Origin: Symsagittifera roscoffensis
Taxonomy: Eukaryota > Xenacoelomorpha > Acoela > Convolutidae
Length of the DNA: 64,000 nucleotides
NCBI RefSeq assembly: GCF_963678635.1
Contig: NC_087070.1
Coordinates: 22,743,419-22,807,418, forward strand
Direction: 5' to 3'
In this document: positions 10,053 to 22,284 of the stretch, in pieces
Layout: each line of letters begins with the position of its first letter
How positions within the stretch are numbered: position 1 is the stretch's first letter
Notes under the pieces: model-generated
What the model was told of the DNA's origin: nothing
Databases searched by the model: none
Seen by the model: the letters and a program-made list of their open reading frames with translations, nothing else
Position numbers and translations under genes: made by a program

Positions 10053-12496
10053 TGGACAAAACGTATGAGCGGGCTTACGCTTATTTGATTGAAGCACAAA
10101 AACAGATCAAAGAAAGAATCAGAAAAATGGATCCAAAATTTCCAGTCTTCAATCCTACTTTATACATGTGGCAGCCCTACTTAAGCGCTCTCAACACTGC
10201 GCTGCTTTCGCAACAAATGGGAACAAACAACCCCGTGGGTCAACCGCAACATCCACCCGGGAGTCACCCACAGCATACGATCTCAACACCTCCGACATCC
10301 GCATCCGGGTTCCAATTCCCCCCGCCTGGTCTACCCCCATTGACACCGACACCTTCGGGTCTCGGCAATCAAGCTGCAGCCGCCGCTGCTGTAGCGATGG
10401 CACGCCGTTTCCAGCCAATTTCGGGGCCCCCTCACTTCCCGCTGGACATGGGAGGACTGAAGCAAGCGTCGGATTCGTTGCTGTCTACAGTTCCACACCG
10501 ACCAGGGTTTCCTCCTGAAGTTTCTGATTTGTTCCCAAAAATGTCACCTCAACAACTCGCGATGCACCTCAGTGGGCGACCAACAGGACAACCAATTTTG
10601 CCACTCCCAACCTCAAGTGAGGCACAACGAGACCCACATCCAGCGCCCTCTGCTGGGAACCCGAGTCAGCGATCTGGAACCTCGTCTTCACCTTCTTCTC
10701 CAAGAACATCGGCAGCAAATGCCGAGTCACTTTCAAAGCACACTCTGCAATCTACCAAGTGGGCTATCAATGTTTGGAACACCTGGGCAAACCAGAAAAA
10801 TCACAGAATTGAACAGAATAAAAGTTCAAGATCGGCTAAAGTGCCAACTATTCCAGAGTTGAGTAAAGTCAAAGGCGAAGACTTGGACATTTATCTCTCC
10901 GAGTTCATAATTGAAGTTCGAAGATTTGACGGTGAAATGTATCCTCCAGATTCCTTGATGGTTCTTTGCGCCGGTGTTCAAAGGTTCCTTCGCGAGGATG
11001 GAAACCGACCTGACCTTTCGTTTCTTGACGGCTACGACAAAGATTACCCAAAGTTCCAGAACGCTCTTGGACAAGTTGTAAAAGACTTACAAGATCGTGG
11101 CATTGGAACTGTAAAGCGGAAAGCAGACACGTTCAATCAAGAGATGGAAAAAGAGCTTTGGAACAAAGGTGTCTTGAGTTTCCATTCGCCTAAAGGCTTA
11201 TCGAGAGCGGTTTATTTCTACATAACCAAAGGGTTCTGGTTAAGATCCAGAGGCGATCACAGGAACCTTGTCGTCGAGGACTTGCAGTTTGGAACTGACA
11301 CATACGGTCAGTATGTTGAGCTAGCCCAGAGATACTTCCACCCTAAAAAAGAACAAACGGTAGCCAGAAAAAGTCAACCCGTTCGTCACTACAATGTTGA
11401 CCAAAAAATTTGCAGAGTTTATTCCGTTCTGAATTATTATTGCAAGTTAATTCCACCGCAAGGCCCATTGTACAGGAAACCAATTGAGGAAAGACTTGAC
11501 GGTAAAACTGCGCTTTTTGGGTCCGCAGCTATTGGTGTGCATGCACTTGAAAGGATACCATCGGAACTTGCGACCGAGGCTGGATTCGAAGGGTATTTCA
11601 CATCAAGAAGCGTATGGGTATCCGATATTCCTTGTCATTGCAACAAATATGTCATGGTTCTCAAGTCTTCGGCAATGATACCACTGAACTTGGCTCCTCC
11701 CAATCACCCTGTTGGACACCCGAGTTCAGTTGTCAGACCTCCCGGATGCCCACCTCCACCGAGTATGTTGCCTTTGAACTTCAACCATGTTCCGGGCTTA
11801 AATCCACATCTAGTAAACCCAGTGTCTCTAGCTTCAATGGTGTCTCATTCAATGATGGCGTCCAGATTGAGTCAGTTTTGTCCTCCGATGTCAAGCGCCT
11901 CAGTAACCTTGAGCGACATTCACACACCGTTGAAACTTGCGACCTGCTCTACATCAGCTATTACACCTCCGAGCTCCAAACACTCTTCGGCGGAGAAGTC
12001 GTCACCAATGAAAATAATCAATTTGGACTCTGCAATTCCTGAATATTCCCGGAAACGCAAATTGTCGCTTCCATCACCCTGTGCGACCGCCGCTAGTTTG
12101 TCGGAATTCAGTCCAATGTCGTTGCCGACTTCGCACAAACAGCAACTGAACGAAGACTCTGAATTTAAGAAAGCCGAGCAACTTTTCAACTCGTTTAATA
12201 CCAGGCCTCTAGATTTGTCCCAACGACTGAGCAGTCCCGAAAGCGACTCGGATGCAGAATCAAGTGACGTTGAAGTCGACTTCAATGACGAGTCGCCTCG
12301 GCAGCCAACCAGAAGCGATAACTCAAAACCGTCTCCTCCGAAGTTCCCAAATTTGGAAAAACATGTATCGACAGGAGATCAAGAAATGATGTCGGATATT
12401 TTGGCCAAAAATGAAATAATCGGAGTTTCTGTTGAAACAGCGAAAATCGAAGACACAAATAAAAACTATCTAACTCTAAAAATATATTACGAATGA
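10053..12496 (+). CDS. Crypton-derived (DUF3504) recombinase-like domain protein, probable nuclear regulator
   Basis: The frame opens after a TGA at 10046. Its first ATG is at 10127, giving 789 residues; protein-like sequence rich in helix formers lies upstream of that ATG, and an AG at 10051-10052 could be a splice acceptor, so a short upstream exon is likely. Residues from the ATG: 1-205 Pro/Gln-rich with a short Ala run; about 206-510 match the DUF3504 domain of QRICH1, ZMYM2/3/4 and WOC, a captured Crypton tyrosine recombinase (KCTD1 also carries such a domain). Visible marks are STKWAINVW, EVRRFDGEMYPP, GIGTVKRKAD, ELWNKGVL and LRSRGDHRNL. The box-II HxLR region reads TSRSVWVS and the final GHR...Y box is absent, so catalysis is unlikely. 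The Ser/Pro-rich tail has an SRKRK basic patch (641-645), a PLDLS CtBP-type motif (694-698) and an acidic VEVDFNDE stretch (715-722). I infer a nuclear, corepressor-linked role. Confidence 0.85.
12206..12220 (+). other. PLDLS CtBP-binding-type motif in the Crypton-derived protein
   Basis: Codons CCT CTA GAT TTG TCC encode PLDLS, the core PxDLS sequence recognised by the CtBP corepressor. It lies in a disordered tail between a basic patch and an acidic, SUMO-interacting-like stretch. Confidence 0.5.
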
Positions 12497-12946
12497 TGTA
12501 TTTGAAGAGAAAACTTTAAGATTTTGTTTAAATTTGTTAAGTTTCCGAACGTCTTATAACTAACATCATCACTTATTTTGCTGTCTAAAGTGCTCGCTTT
12601 AATTTTGTGCCGCTTGATTTTCATTACATTCATCTCAGATAATATCCATATATTACTCTTATTTTTGTATCCTCATTAATTCTTAGATTTATAAAATCAT
12701 CTTCCTGCTGCTAAGCGGCTTTTCGAGTTCTTGGTTGTTGCTCTCGAGTAAAAACACTTGTAGATCATCCTCTTAAGTTTTGTGTAAATTTGTCACCTGA
12801 ACGGCATTCCACTTAATTAACTATTCCATTCTTAATTTAGCAATACATACATCACGTTTTGATTTTGAAGGTCTCTCAAATAGAGTATACAAGTTTTACG
12901 AGTAAAAAGAGTAAAGCGTATGCGGCAAATTCGATAGATCATTCCA

Positions 12947-12952
12947 AATAAA
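12947..12952 (+). terminator. AATAAA poly(A) signal of the Crypton-derived gene
   Basis: An AATAAA hexamer sits 451 nt after the stop codon and is followed by T-rich sequence (GCAATTTTTTTCG). The 12497-12946 stretch would be 3'UTR. Confidence 0.45.
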
Positions 12953-13284
12953 AATGAGACAAGCAATTTTTTTCGATTTTTTTATGACGATTTTGTTCCG
13001 ACATTTGAAAAAAGTAGCGGAAGATTTAGGCGTGGGTTTTCTCTATCCGAAGCAATTTTTGGGATCGAAATAACAACGTTCAACACATAAAAACGTTGAA
13101 CAACAATAAAGGTATGATTCTCTGAGTTCAACTAAAAAACAAGATTTTAGACGGAAATTTTTTTATTCAAAAAAAAATCTTTTTAAATTCTATAAATTTT
13201 TAAAATTGCCATTTAGGCCATTTTCCGGACTACTTTATGCGCGCTTTTTTAAAAAATTTTTTCTATGATAATGAAATAATAACC

Positions 13285-13810
13285 AGACTGCTCGTATCAG
13301 GGCGAAGCCCTGAATGTTCCGACTGCCTTTTAATGTTTATGGAGCAGTAATAACCTATAAAAAAAATAATGAAATTTTTTTTTCAAAAATTTGAAATTTT
13401 TTTTTTTAAATAATCACCCCACACGCCATTTAAGGTACCAAAGGATAAATTTCGCTCCTTGTAACAAATCAATTATGGCAAATAAGCTAAGCTAAGCTAA
13501 GCAACCAATTTGGAATGATTTCTAAGAGGGATTAACTCTCCGCTTACTCGTTAATAGCGCGAAATATATCGCGAGTTAATTGTCCCAAATTGGCCAAAAT
13601 GGCAATATTTAAACTCCCGTAGCTTTACGAAAAATGATCACAGGTAAAAAATCTTTTCAAATTTAAGCTCAGGACAACAAAACCTTTTGAGTTATATAAA
13701 AAAACAATTCCGTCAAAAATGGCTAGTTAAAAAGTAGAAATTTGTCTGAAGATAAAAAACCCACCCCGAGCACAAATATTGCGTTACTTTCGTATCGAAA
13801 GTCGGAACAA
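13285..13810 (+). mobile_element. Hairpin repeat family H, copy 1 (full length)
   Basis: About 525 bp. It begins GACTGCTCGTATCAGGGC, with the perfect palindromic hairpin CAGGGCGAAGCCCTG at 13298-13312. Next comes a conserved core (CACCCCACACGCCAT, then TTTGGAATGATTTCTAAGAG, then ATTGTCCCAAATTGGCCAAA), and it ends with CCCACCCCGAGCACAAAT and GAAAGTCGGAACAA. The ends do not form inverted repeats, and no transposase is present. A non-autonomous Helitron-like element is one possibility because of the subterminal hairpin, but no CTRR end is clear. Confidence 0.75.
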
Positions 13811-13997
13811 CAAAGGTTATGTATGACTAACTATCCCGCACTCAAAACTGATCTAGTGTGGATTGTGGCAAAATGATCATACGACTTAAGTTGAATAAAA
13901 ACATATAATTCCGACTTTCAAAGAAAGCGCGGAATATTTATACGTGAGTGGAGTGGAATTGTTTATTAATCAGTCAGTTCTCGACTGCTTAACTGAA

Positions 13998-14058
13998 CAT
14001 TTTTGACGTTTTTTTATACAATCTGAAAGATATTATTGTTTTGAGTTCAAAATTAAAA
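13998..14058 (-). repeat. Hairpin family H, internal fragment in inverted orientation
   Basis: The stretch CATTTTTGACG to GAGTTCAAAATT matches the inner part of family H on the opposite strand (compare 17557-17615). It lies between two plus-strand copies. Confidence 0.5.
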
Positions 14059-14062
14059 TAGA

Positions 14063-14562
14063 CAAGATTACTCGAATCATGGCAGAGTTCTGAATTTTCC
14101 GACTGCCTTTTAAGATCTCTGGAGCGAAAATAATATGAAAAATTAAAGTTAATAAAATGAAACCAATTTTTTTTTTTGATATTTTTGTAAAAATCATCCC
14201 ACCACATGTCATATAAAGTACGAAGTAAAAGATTTTGCTCCTAGTAACAAATCAAACATGGCAAATAAGCTTCCTTCAAACAATTCGGAACGATTTATAA
14301 GACGGATTAAATCTCGGCTTACGCGTTAATAGCGCAAAATATAGTGCATGTAATTGTCCCAAATTAGCCAAAATGGCAATTTTGATCCCCCATAATTTTA
14401 CGAAAAATGATCACAGTTGAAATTTAAGCTCAAGATAACAATTTTATAAATTTGAATGTTATAAAAAAATCCGTAAAAGTTAAAAATTCGAAAGTTGTCT
14501 GAAGAAAAAAACCCACCCCGGGCACAAATGTTCCGTTACTTTTAATACAAAAATTGGAAGAA
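14063..14562 (+). mobile_element. Hairpin family H, copy 2
   Basis: A full-length but diverged copy: it keeps TTTTCCGACTGCCTTTTAAG, TCATCCCACCACATGTCAT and CCCACCCCGGGCACAAAT. Its hairpin is degraded (ATCATGGCAGAGTTCTGA in place of the palindrome). Confidence 0.7.
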
Positions 14563-14644
14563 AAAAATTTCAATTATGATTGTTTTTCGAAACGTTACGT
14601 TACGGGGGTGTGAAATTGAATATTTTGGTCAGCTTGAGATAATT

Positions 14645-14905
14645 GACGCGTGATACAATGCGTTTTTATAACATGCGTAAGCGGCAAATTAATGCGTTCA
14701 AAAGTGAATTGATGCCAGCAAAGTTTTGGTCAAAGTTTTTCAAAATGTTCTCAAGTTTGCCTTTTTTGGTCTGTTTTTTCAAAAACTTGCCTGCGTGCAG
14801 TAAATTTGGTCAAAATGGGGTATTTATAGTGATTTGGGAGAGCTTAGAAAATCAACTTGTTCGACCTAAAAAAAAGTTGACAAAACTTTTTTTTTGAAAA
14901 TCCTT
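14645..14905 (+). mobile_element. Internal fragment of the hAT-MITE family
   Basis: It matches the inner part of the hAT MITE at 24017-24400: TTTTTGGTCTGTTTTTTCAA, GCGTGCAGTAAATTTGG, ATTTGGGAGAGCTTAGAAA and TTCGACCTAAAAAAAAGTTG. Neither terminal repeat is recognisable here. Confidence 0.55.
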
Positions 14906-17059
14906 ATGATGTTTCAATTTAATTCTAGTTGTGAAATCAGTGCTTTGAGCTCAATGATATGTCTGTAGAACCGTTCATAAAAAATCAAAATAATGATCAT
15001 CACTGCTTAAGACAACAAATAATTTTTTTTTAAAAAAGACTAATACCATGTGTGTCAACTAAAAATATATTTTGAACTTCACCAATGATTTACTGACCCA
15101 GAAAACAAATTCGATCCAGATAAAAATTGAGTGAGTTTCTAAAACAATTGACATTCAACGTAAACGAGTTTTGAAAAAATTCTCAATCATTCGCAGTTAT
15201 GAAGCTTAATTCAACTCAGATTGGGGCTGATAAAGAGTCCGATAGTTTTGAAAATTGAAGCACAAATCATGAAGGTCTAATATTTCGTCCTCCAGTTTGA
15301 GAAATTCGTCCTCCAGTTTTTGGCTTTTAAAACTGTCGCAATTTTGATCGAAAAAAATACAACTTCGGTTTTTTAGGATGGTTCAGTTCAACCTAACAGT
15401 TTGTGGAACATTTTCAGCCTAGCATTTAGTGTTTTGACAGAAGAGTCAAACAAGTTGCGTCAAAGAAATTAAGAGCTACGCGGGCAAAATTGGCGCAAAA
15501 TAGTTTTGCACCTTTACAGGCTTTGGAGCAGGGGCAGACTTGAGGGGGGGGGGGGTTGGGAGGGGCTCCTTCAATGAGGGACTCAACGCCGCGCCAATCA
15601 ATAATGTTTCCCTTTGGTACAGTTTTGCGCCCCTTTTCTAATCAACAACTAGACACTGATATCGTACATATGTGAATGATTTGTTAGTCCGCTCGAATAA
15701 CAGTCACAGCTGTTGAATGCCTGCCAAAATCTCAGAAAACTATTTCTGATTATTGAAATGAACGTTTTTGGATGTACATCAAAAAGAAGTTGTGCGAATT
15801 TTCATCAAATTTTTTGCTCCAAATTAAAAAAGGACTGAAAAGGCTAGAGGAATTATTTCAATTAGGAAGGTCTTTTCAAATATTTCAAGAAACTTTTTAT
15901 ATTTTACCCAATCAAATTCAGGGATAGTTAAAGGGGCTTTCCAGTTATGAGAGGCGAAAGTTTAGGGATCTGATGAGAAAGAGTTTGGAGGTTTGAAATA
16001 CTTTTTTGGAAACAACTGGCCGCTGATTTGGACATTGAGTGATTTTGATTGTAAAGTGGGCTGTAAAAATTACCCTTGCAGTCTCTATAGTCGTAAAGGG
16101 ACTTGGGTGCTAAAAAAACCGACCCTGCGACTTGAATTTATGCCGCTTGTAAATTGAATCCGGCGGTATATTTCATAACAAAACTGATTAGCCCAATAAA
16201 CAGCGCTTGGCCGGGTATATAGTCCATTTATTTTATACAACACGGGGGTCGGTAGGGTAATTAAGATGAAATTTAGAGTACTTTTGGGGGTAGAAAATAC
16301 ACGGGCATTGATAAGCTGTGCATCGATTAGTTTATGCGCCGATAATTATTATTGCACCCCTATTGCACCATAACTTATACGCTCCTGCTGTGTCTCTACC
16401 ACACAAAGTGTATTCTCGCTCAGTTTCGGCTATAATTCGCTGGATGATGAGTTATTACTGTTATAACTAGTTAGCGCGAAGCCACACATCAACCGGAACC
16501 AGATAAAAAAGAGTATGAAAAGTGATAACGGTTGTTAACTTTGTCACGCACGCAGCGCAAGTTCAAGGGTCAAAGTCAGCGTCAGGATATATGCACAACA
16601 AAAACAGTTCGAAATTTAAAAAGTGGGGACCCGTTGAACTAAATGGTACCTGGAAATTAAGAAGGTGGCATGTGCAATAATCTAGCTTGCAATTATTAGC
16701 TAATTTTACCGGAAAGGTACTATTTTTCAATTTGATTGTAGTTTCTCAAAGTTATGAAAAAGTTTGATTTCTACAGGAACCATAAACCGAACCATAAACA
16801 TAGGTTTCTGTGCAAGTAGCACAGCACTTTTTGACCAAAATATTACAAAAATACATATTAAAAAAAATTTTCAGAAACTATTTTTTCAAATTGCGTCATT
16901 TTTTGTTGGTGGTGGCTTGAAAAGATCTGAAAGAAAGCTTAGAATTTCGTACTTGCAGCAACCAATTTCGTCAACAAACATATTTAAATAATCAGCGTGC
17001 TTTGCAGAAAATTTTTTAAAACATTATTCCCAATAAAGCGTTATAAGAAGTTTCAAAAA
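14906..17059. other. No gene seen; includes one possible hAT end and a low-repeat patch
   Basis: CAGGGGCAGACTTGAGGGGG at about 15529 resembles the TIR of the hAT MITE further right and runs into a 12-G tract (15544-15555). The patch 16240-16620 is GC-richer and matches no repeat here. It holds several GATA-like sites and AGGGTCAAAGTCA (16566-16578), a DR1/HNF4-type site. I see no coding frame. Confidence 0.4.
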
Positions 17060-17350
17060 CTATTTTTACTGGAGTAAAACTAGGTTTTTACGACTTGCTT
17101 TGGTAAAAAAAGGCTACTATTGTGAGCATACTATGAGCCTGTTTGCTCGTTTTATTCTCTCGGACTAAGACTAGAGATTTTCAAACCGGTTTCTCTCGAC
17201 ACGGAGAATATTTTTTAAAAATATCTCAAGCCTTTGAATCACAAATGAAAGATTTGGACGCATTTTGAAGATTCCTTGTGGTAAAAAAATTAAACCAAAC
17301 CTGAAGACATAGTTTCTCCCGATTTTCAATCGCCGGAACTCAAAGTAATA
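17060..17350 (+). repeat. Repeat family R, tail fragment
   Basis: ACTGGAGTAAAACTAGG, TGAGCCTGTTTGCTCG and TCTCGACACGGAGAATA match the tail of copy R1 (4095-4240) in the same order. The head is missing. Confidence 0.6.
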
Positions 17351-17466
17351 TATTCATGATTATTGCCAATTAAGCACAACTAAATTAACAAACCACAACT
17401 AACAAAATATAAGTTTTTACCATTCACTAATTAATAAAAGGCCGAAAACAGAATCAACTCAGTTTT

Positions 17467-17969
17467 TGTTCCGACTTTCGATACAAAAGTAACGGAATGT
17501 TTGTGCTCGGGGTGGGTTTTTTTTTCTTCAGACAAATTTCGACTTTTTAACTAGCCATTTTTGACGGAATTTTTTTATATCATTCAAAAGCTATTGTTGT
17601 TCTGAGCTTAAATTTGAAAAGATATTTCACTTGTGATCATTTTTCGTAAAATTATGGGGGTTTAAAGATTGCAATTTTGGCCATTTTGACCAATTAGCGT
17701 AAGCGGAGATTTAATCCGTCTTAGAAAGCGTTCTAAGTTGGTTGAACGAAGCTTATTTGCCATAATTGATTTGTTACTAGGAACGAAATCTATCCCTTTG
17801 TACTGTATATGGCGTGTGGAGGGATGATTTTCATTAAAAAAATTCAAATTTTAGAAAAAAAAATTTCATTTTTTTTAATTTCATTTAATTTTTTTATGTT
17901 AAAACTGCTCCATAAATTTTAAAAGGCAGTCGGAACATTCAGGGCTTCGCCCTGATACGAGCAGTCTTG
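17467..17969 (-). mobile_element. Hairpin family H, copy 3 (inverted)
   Basis: Full-length on the minus strand, from TTGTTCCGACTTTCGATAC to CAGGGCTTCGCCCTGATACG and AGCAGTCTTG. It matches copy 1 end to end and shows that the palindrome and GACTGCTCG terminus are conserved. Confidence 0.75.
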
Positions 17970-19548
17970 TTTTATTCTGGAATCAAGCCAAGATTCTAAA
18001 ACCAAATTTGAGATGTTTCATTTCGAGTAATGTAAACAGCTCTAAGACTCAGCATTTAAACTAAAGGTACATAACATGCATCTATGAGTTTTTTTGTGTG
18101 TAATACTCTGTTGATAGCCCTTTTATTGTAGTATTCGTTACCAGGGAAGATTTTTGATGTTCTTTTTGCTCTCTTAACAAAAATTTTTGAAAGTGAATTA
18201 AAAACCAGCTTATTTTTTGTTGAAGGATTTTTTTTTCATTTTCTAACCCAGTTGATGAGCAGTTCTCACAAGATACAAACGTTTGAAAAGGGTTTTTCAC
18301 CGGAGTTAAGCCATTACTTTTTCTATAAAAAACTAGTGATTAATTTATGGGCTCTAAAAACGCTGTGCAAACCATAAGGTATTGCTTGTTTATCATGCCC
18401 AAAAACATTAAAAGCTTTATATCTGAAAAACTCCTCAAACTGTTATTCAAAAATTTGATATGGAATTTTATTAATTTATGCTTGATCTATTCACACCAAA
18501 ATATCAGTGAGCTCAACTTTAAAAAAAACTCAGATAGTCTTCAAAGCAACAAAACTTGCTGAAAAAGAGTTTACTCTTGTTCTTCCTTTATATATTTCTG
18601 ATTTTTGTTTTTATTGAGCTAGATTGCGCGTCAGAAAAAGTCATTTAATACATCAAAAAAAGATTGCGCGTCAGAAAAGTCATTTAATACATCAAAAAAA
18701 TTTAAAAGAAGTCCAAAAAACGGCAATTTTGGAAAAATTTCAAAAACTCACGATTGGCATTTAAATACTTTTGTCAAACTTTGATTTGTGATTTGTTTTG
18801 ATAGAACATTTGATAAGAATTTTTTGGCTGGATCAATTTCTGGCTGGAAATTGGGTGAAAAATTTTAAACAGCAAACAGTCAACATTACTTATGCTAAAA
18901 TGATGTTTCGGTCGTTTAAATTAGTCGGAACGCAAAAATATTAGTTCATGCATAACTCTTTTGGTACTTTCTTCATTGTTTTGAACGAAAACAGTCTGCT
19001 TGACCAATGTGCTCGTCTTTGTTCCTTTGTTTTTCTAGAATATTCAAGCAGAAACTATACAAACACGGCGTCAACATTACAAATTATGTGCACAACGCTT
19101 TTTTTTACTGCATTGCTCCAAAAACTTTTTCGAACAATTCACCTTATCTGAATTTTTTAATAACTCAAACTTAGTTATGCTCCCAGGACCCATTATTATT
19201 TCCGAGTTTCATTTTTGAAACAATTGAGTAACTTTTTTGACGCCATATAAAATGGGAAAAAGGGGTTACAGGTAGAAGCACAGAATATTTGAAAGTATGA
19301 ATGTTTACTCCAGAGAATTTTCTTTTTTTTCTATTGACAGTTTTTGATTTTTTATTATAAAAATTCAAATTTATTAATGTCTTGAACTCAAAACAGAGAA
19401 ATTTTTTGCTTGTGCCCCTTTGTCATTTTTGAAATGATAAACGCAAACTATATATGTTCATAATCCAGCGTGAGCGGCAAGTTTAACCATTCTTAATTGA
19501 ATAATTTTTCGTCAAAAATTACACTTGTGAAAAATGAATTAAGATAAA
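17970..19548. other. No gene seen; one fresh 40-bp tandem duplication
   Basis: A 40-bp segment starting AGATTGCGCGTCAGAAAA is repeated directly at 18621-18660 and 18661-18700 with a one-base difference. No coding signal is visible. Confidence 0.5.
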
Positions 19549-20100
19549 AAAGGATAGCCGGTTGCTGCGCAAGCAACTCGTAGTGTTCCAACTACATTCA
19601 TAAAAAATACTAATCGTTTTTGTGCGTGCGTAAAAGGAGAACTATACGAAAACGCAAAAAACGCTATTGAATTGGGCGTAACAAACAACGTTTGTCTTGA
19701 AACATGAAAAAAAAATAGAAAAAAACATAAAAAACAAGCTTTCAAAAATTTCTCTTTTGCAGACTTTTTTCCAATTTTTAAAAAATTTTTGCTAAGGAAG
19801 AGCTAATTGAAGTAACCACAACTTTTTTGTATACCTATTCTTACTAGCTCATTTTACTCGCTCGAAATTAAACAAAACCTCATATCAAACCGGAAACCGG
19901 GTTTTCAAACCAGGTTTTTTGACACTGGGACAATTTTTGAAGTTTTTTTTCCAGTCATTTGAGTCATGTCTCACTAGATTCTTTTCCACAATTGTTTTGT
20001 GGTACCTGATTCTGCGCGGAAAACAAAAAAAAATCTTAAACATATTCGAAGACAAAAGCTCCTCCATTTCATTGGACCCGAGTAGTTTTTTTTTCAAAAA
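19549..20100 (+). repeat. Repeat family R, copy 2
   Basis: Head AAAGGATAGCCGGTTGCTGC at 19549 and tail TTTTTTGACACTGGGACA with GTGGTACCTGATTCTGCGCG at 20000-20020. It is one of the few copies with head and tail at the usual spacing of about 550 bp. Confidence 0.65.
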
Positions 20101-22284
20101 ATAACGTTCGAAAACAGAGTCAAACTTGAGCAAAAAAACTTGAAACCAGCATCATTCAAGTTTCAAAAAAAGCAGACAGTTCTGGAAAAAAACGGTTTCT
20201 ATAACGGGAGTAGAAGGAAAATTTAACAAATTGAGTGAGAAAATGGGAGCCATCAGTTTGGGCTTATCTGCCGAAAACAAAATAATCAACAGGATGTCAA
20301 AAAGGCAAATGAGTCTGGGCTACAATTTGCCACTTTTAGAAACTTTTTAAGACTACATTTTTTATCGATCATTAGTCATGAGAAACTAAGCATCCCTTAA
20401 TACTAAACCTGAATAAAAAATTAATTTAACAGGATAATTTGTGACCACATTTTGAACCAAGAAAGTTAATTGATTCACTGGCATGAAACGGCAAATACAA
20501 GTTATATGTTAAATACAAGGGCAACTAAAATGGGAAATTTATTTCAGAGAATGAACAGCCCATTTTTCAATTAAACATCCCTGCCAAAATAAGAAACCTC
20601 AATTTTTTTTGGGCTTTTGAGTGTGTCCTTTTCTGAATGAGGCCTAAAATATTTTCGTCATTCAGAATTCAAACCCGGTTATCTGGGCAAAAAAAGAAAC
20701 CTAAGTCCGACCAAAAAGTGTAACTTGAGTAGAAATTGGTATTTTTCAAAAAAACTAACATCCTGTATTTTTCTGAAAATGTAACTTTTTTGAAAAGAAA
20801 ACAAGAGAAATGAACCAAAATCTTGCCAATTCAGGAATAAGTTTTTACTTATCCAAGATTTTAAAAAAAAAACAATTTTGGGCTTATTCGGCTAGCATAT
20901 TTGTTTCTTGTCAGAAGGGGTGACGTGGTTTTTTATAAGCAACACAATTATAAAGTCCCCCAGAGTAGCAGCCTAAATATTAGCATATAGAACTGCCTTT
21001 TTACGTGTATCATATTTGAATGTACGTTCAAATGCACTCTCTTCGTCTTCCCTTTTGCCTTTATACCATCAATCCCACATGGGACGACGGCGGAATATTA
21101 TTCCATCACGTATCGAAGAGAAATGAAGGTAGGAAAAGAGAGCAGACGCCAAGGAGCTCATTGGGCAGATAGATCGAAAAGTAGAAATTTCAATTTCAAC
21201 CCATTTTATGGCACACTCCATAGTGAACAAACGCTATCTTTTAGGAAAACTGCATAATAAAAACATTTTTTCCTAATTTTTGCAAAGAAAAAAACGCATA
21301 GAAATGTAAAAAATTATTTTTTCAGTTTTTTTTGAAAGTTCGTTTTTCCTTTTAGTGAAAAGAAATAAAAGATTTGAAATCATAACTTCAAAATTAAAAA
21401 TTTATAAGATGATAATGTCAGTTTTTGATTTTTTTTCTGCTCTATTTAATTCTTCTTCTGTTTGAGTTGTTACCTTCCCTTATACATACCATTTACCTGT
21501 TCAAGTCTTAATACACGTGGCTTTGGTTATATTTTGTTGCCAGCAATGCAATTCTGTGTAAAATTATTCTTCATACACCATTCCCATATTACATAGGAAA
21601 CCCTTGCAGCTTATCACATGTATTAGATTAGGAAATAGTTCTTCACTTTTATACATTTTAGTATTGTATTTATCAATCCACAATCAGCGAAAGCAGAAAA
21701 ACTCAGCCAATATGTTAACATTTTATACAAAATAGGGTCACATACACAAAACAAAAACTTTTTTTGCCTTAATTGCGGTCCAGAATATTGCTACACGTGT
21801 TTTGACTGTATCAAAAACCATTCATGTAAAATTCCGGCTACGTTTTCAGGAATTTTTAAACGTTACTAGGAATGCATTTTACATATAATTAACCATGTTA
21901 CCAAAAACTTTGAAATGCTTTCTGCAGTTTTAAACCATTTCATAACGAGCCCTTTTGAGCAACTCTCGTCCTTAGCCAACCCATAATGACCACTTATCGC
22001 GGTCGTGACTAAGACGTTTTTAACAGCAGACTAACGAGGGTTGTCTCGAGATTGTCAGAGTCGATCTATATGGTAAGTAAACTTTATCAATTTGCTTTTT
22101 ACTTGAGGTTGGAAAAATCTGAAATTGTACATCAAAAAACCGCACTGATCTCATTATAAACGCAAATCTCAGATACAAACTTATAGTTGATAGTTATTCT
22201 AATTGATCATATAGCCCTTCTATAGCCACTAAAGGCAGATGACTACACAAAAAGCAACTCTAGATTTAGCTGGGGTGAAAGAAA
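20101..22284. other. No gene seen; one donor-like site
   Basis: AT-rich sequence. A GC-richer stretch at about 21955-22073 ends with TATATG|GTAAGTAAAC, a good splice donor, and could be a non-coding exon. The nearest downstream coding exon with an acceptor has its own promoter, so no link is proposed. Another GC-richer patch lies at 21030-21180. Confidence 0.4.
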
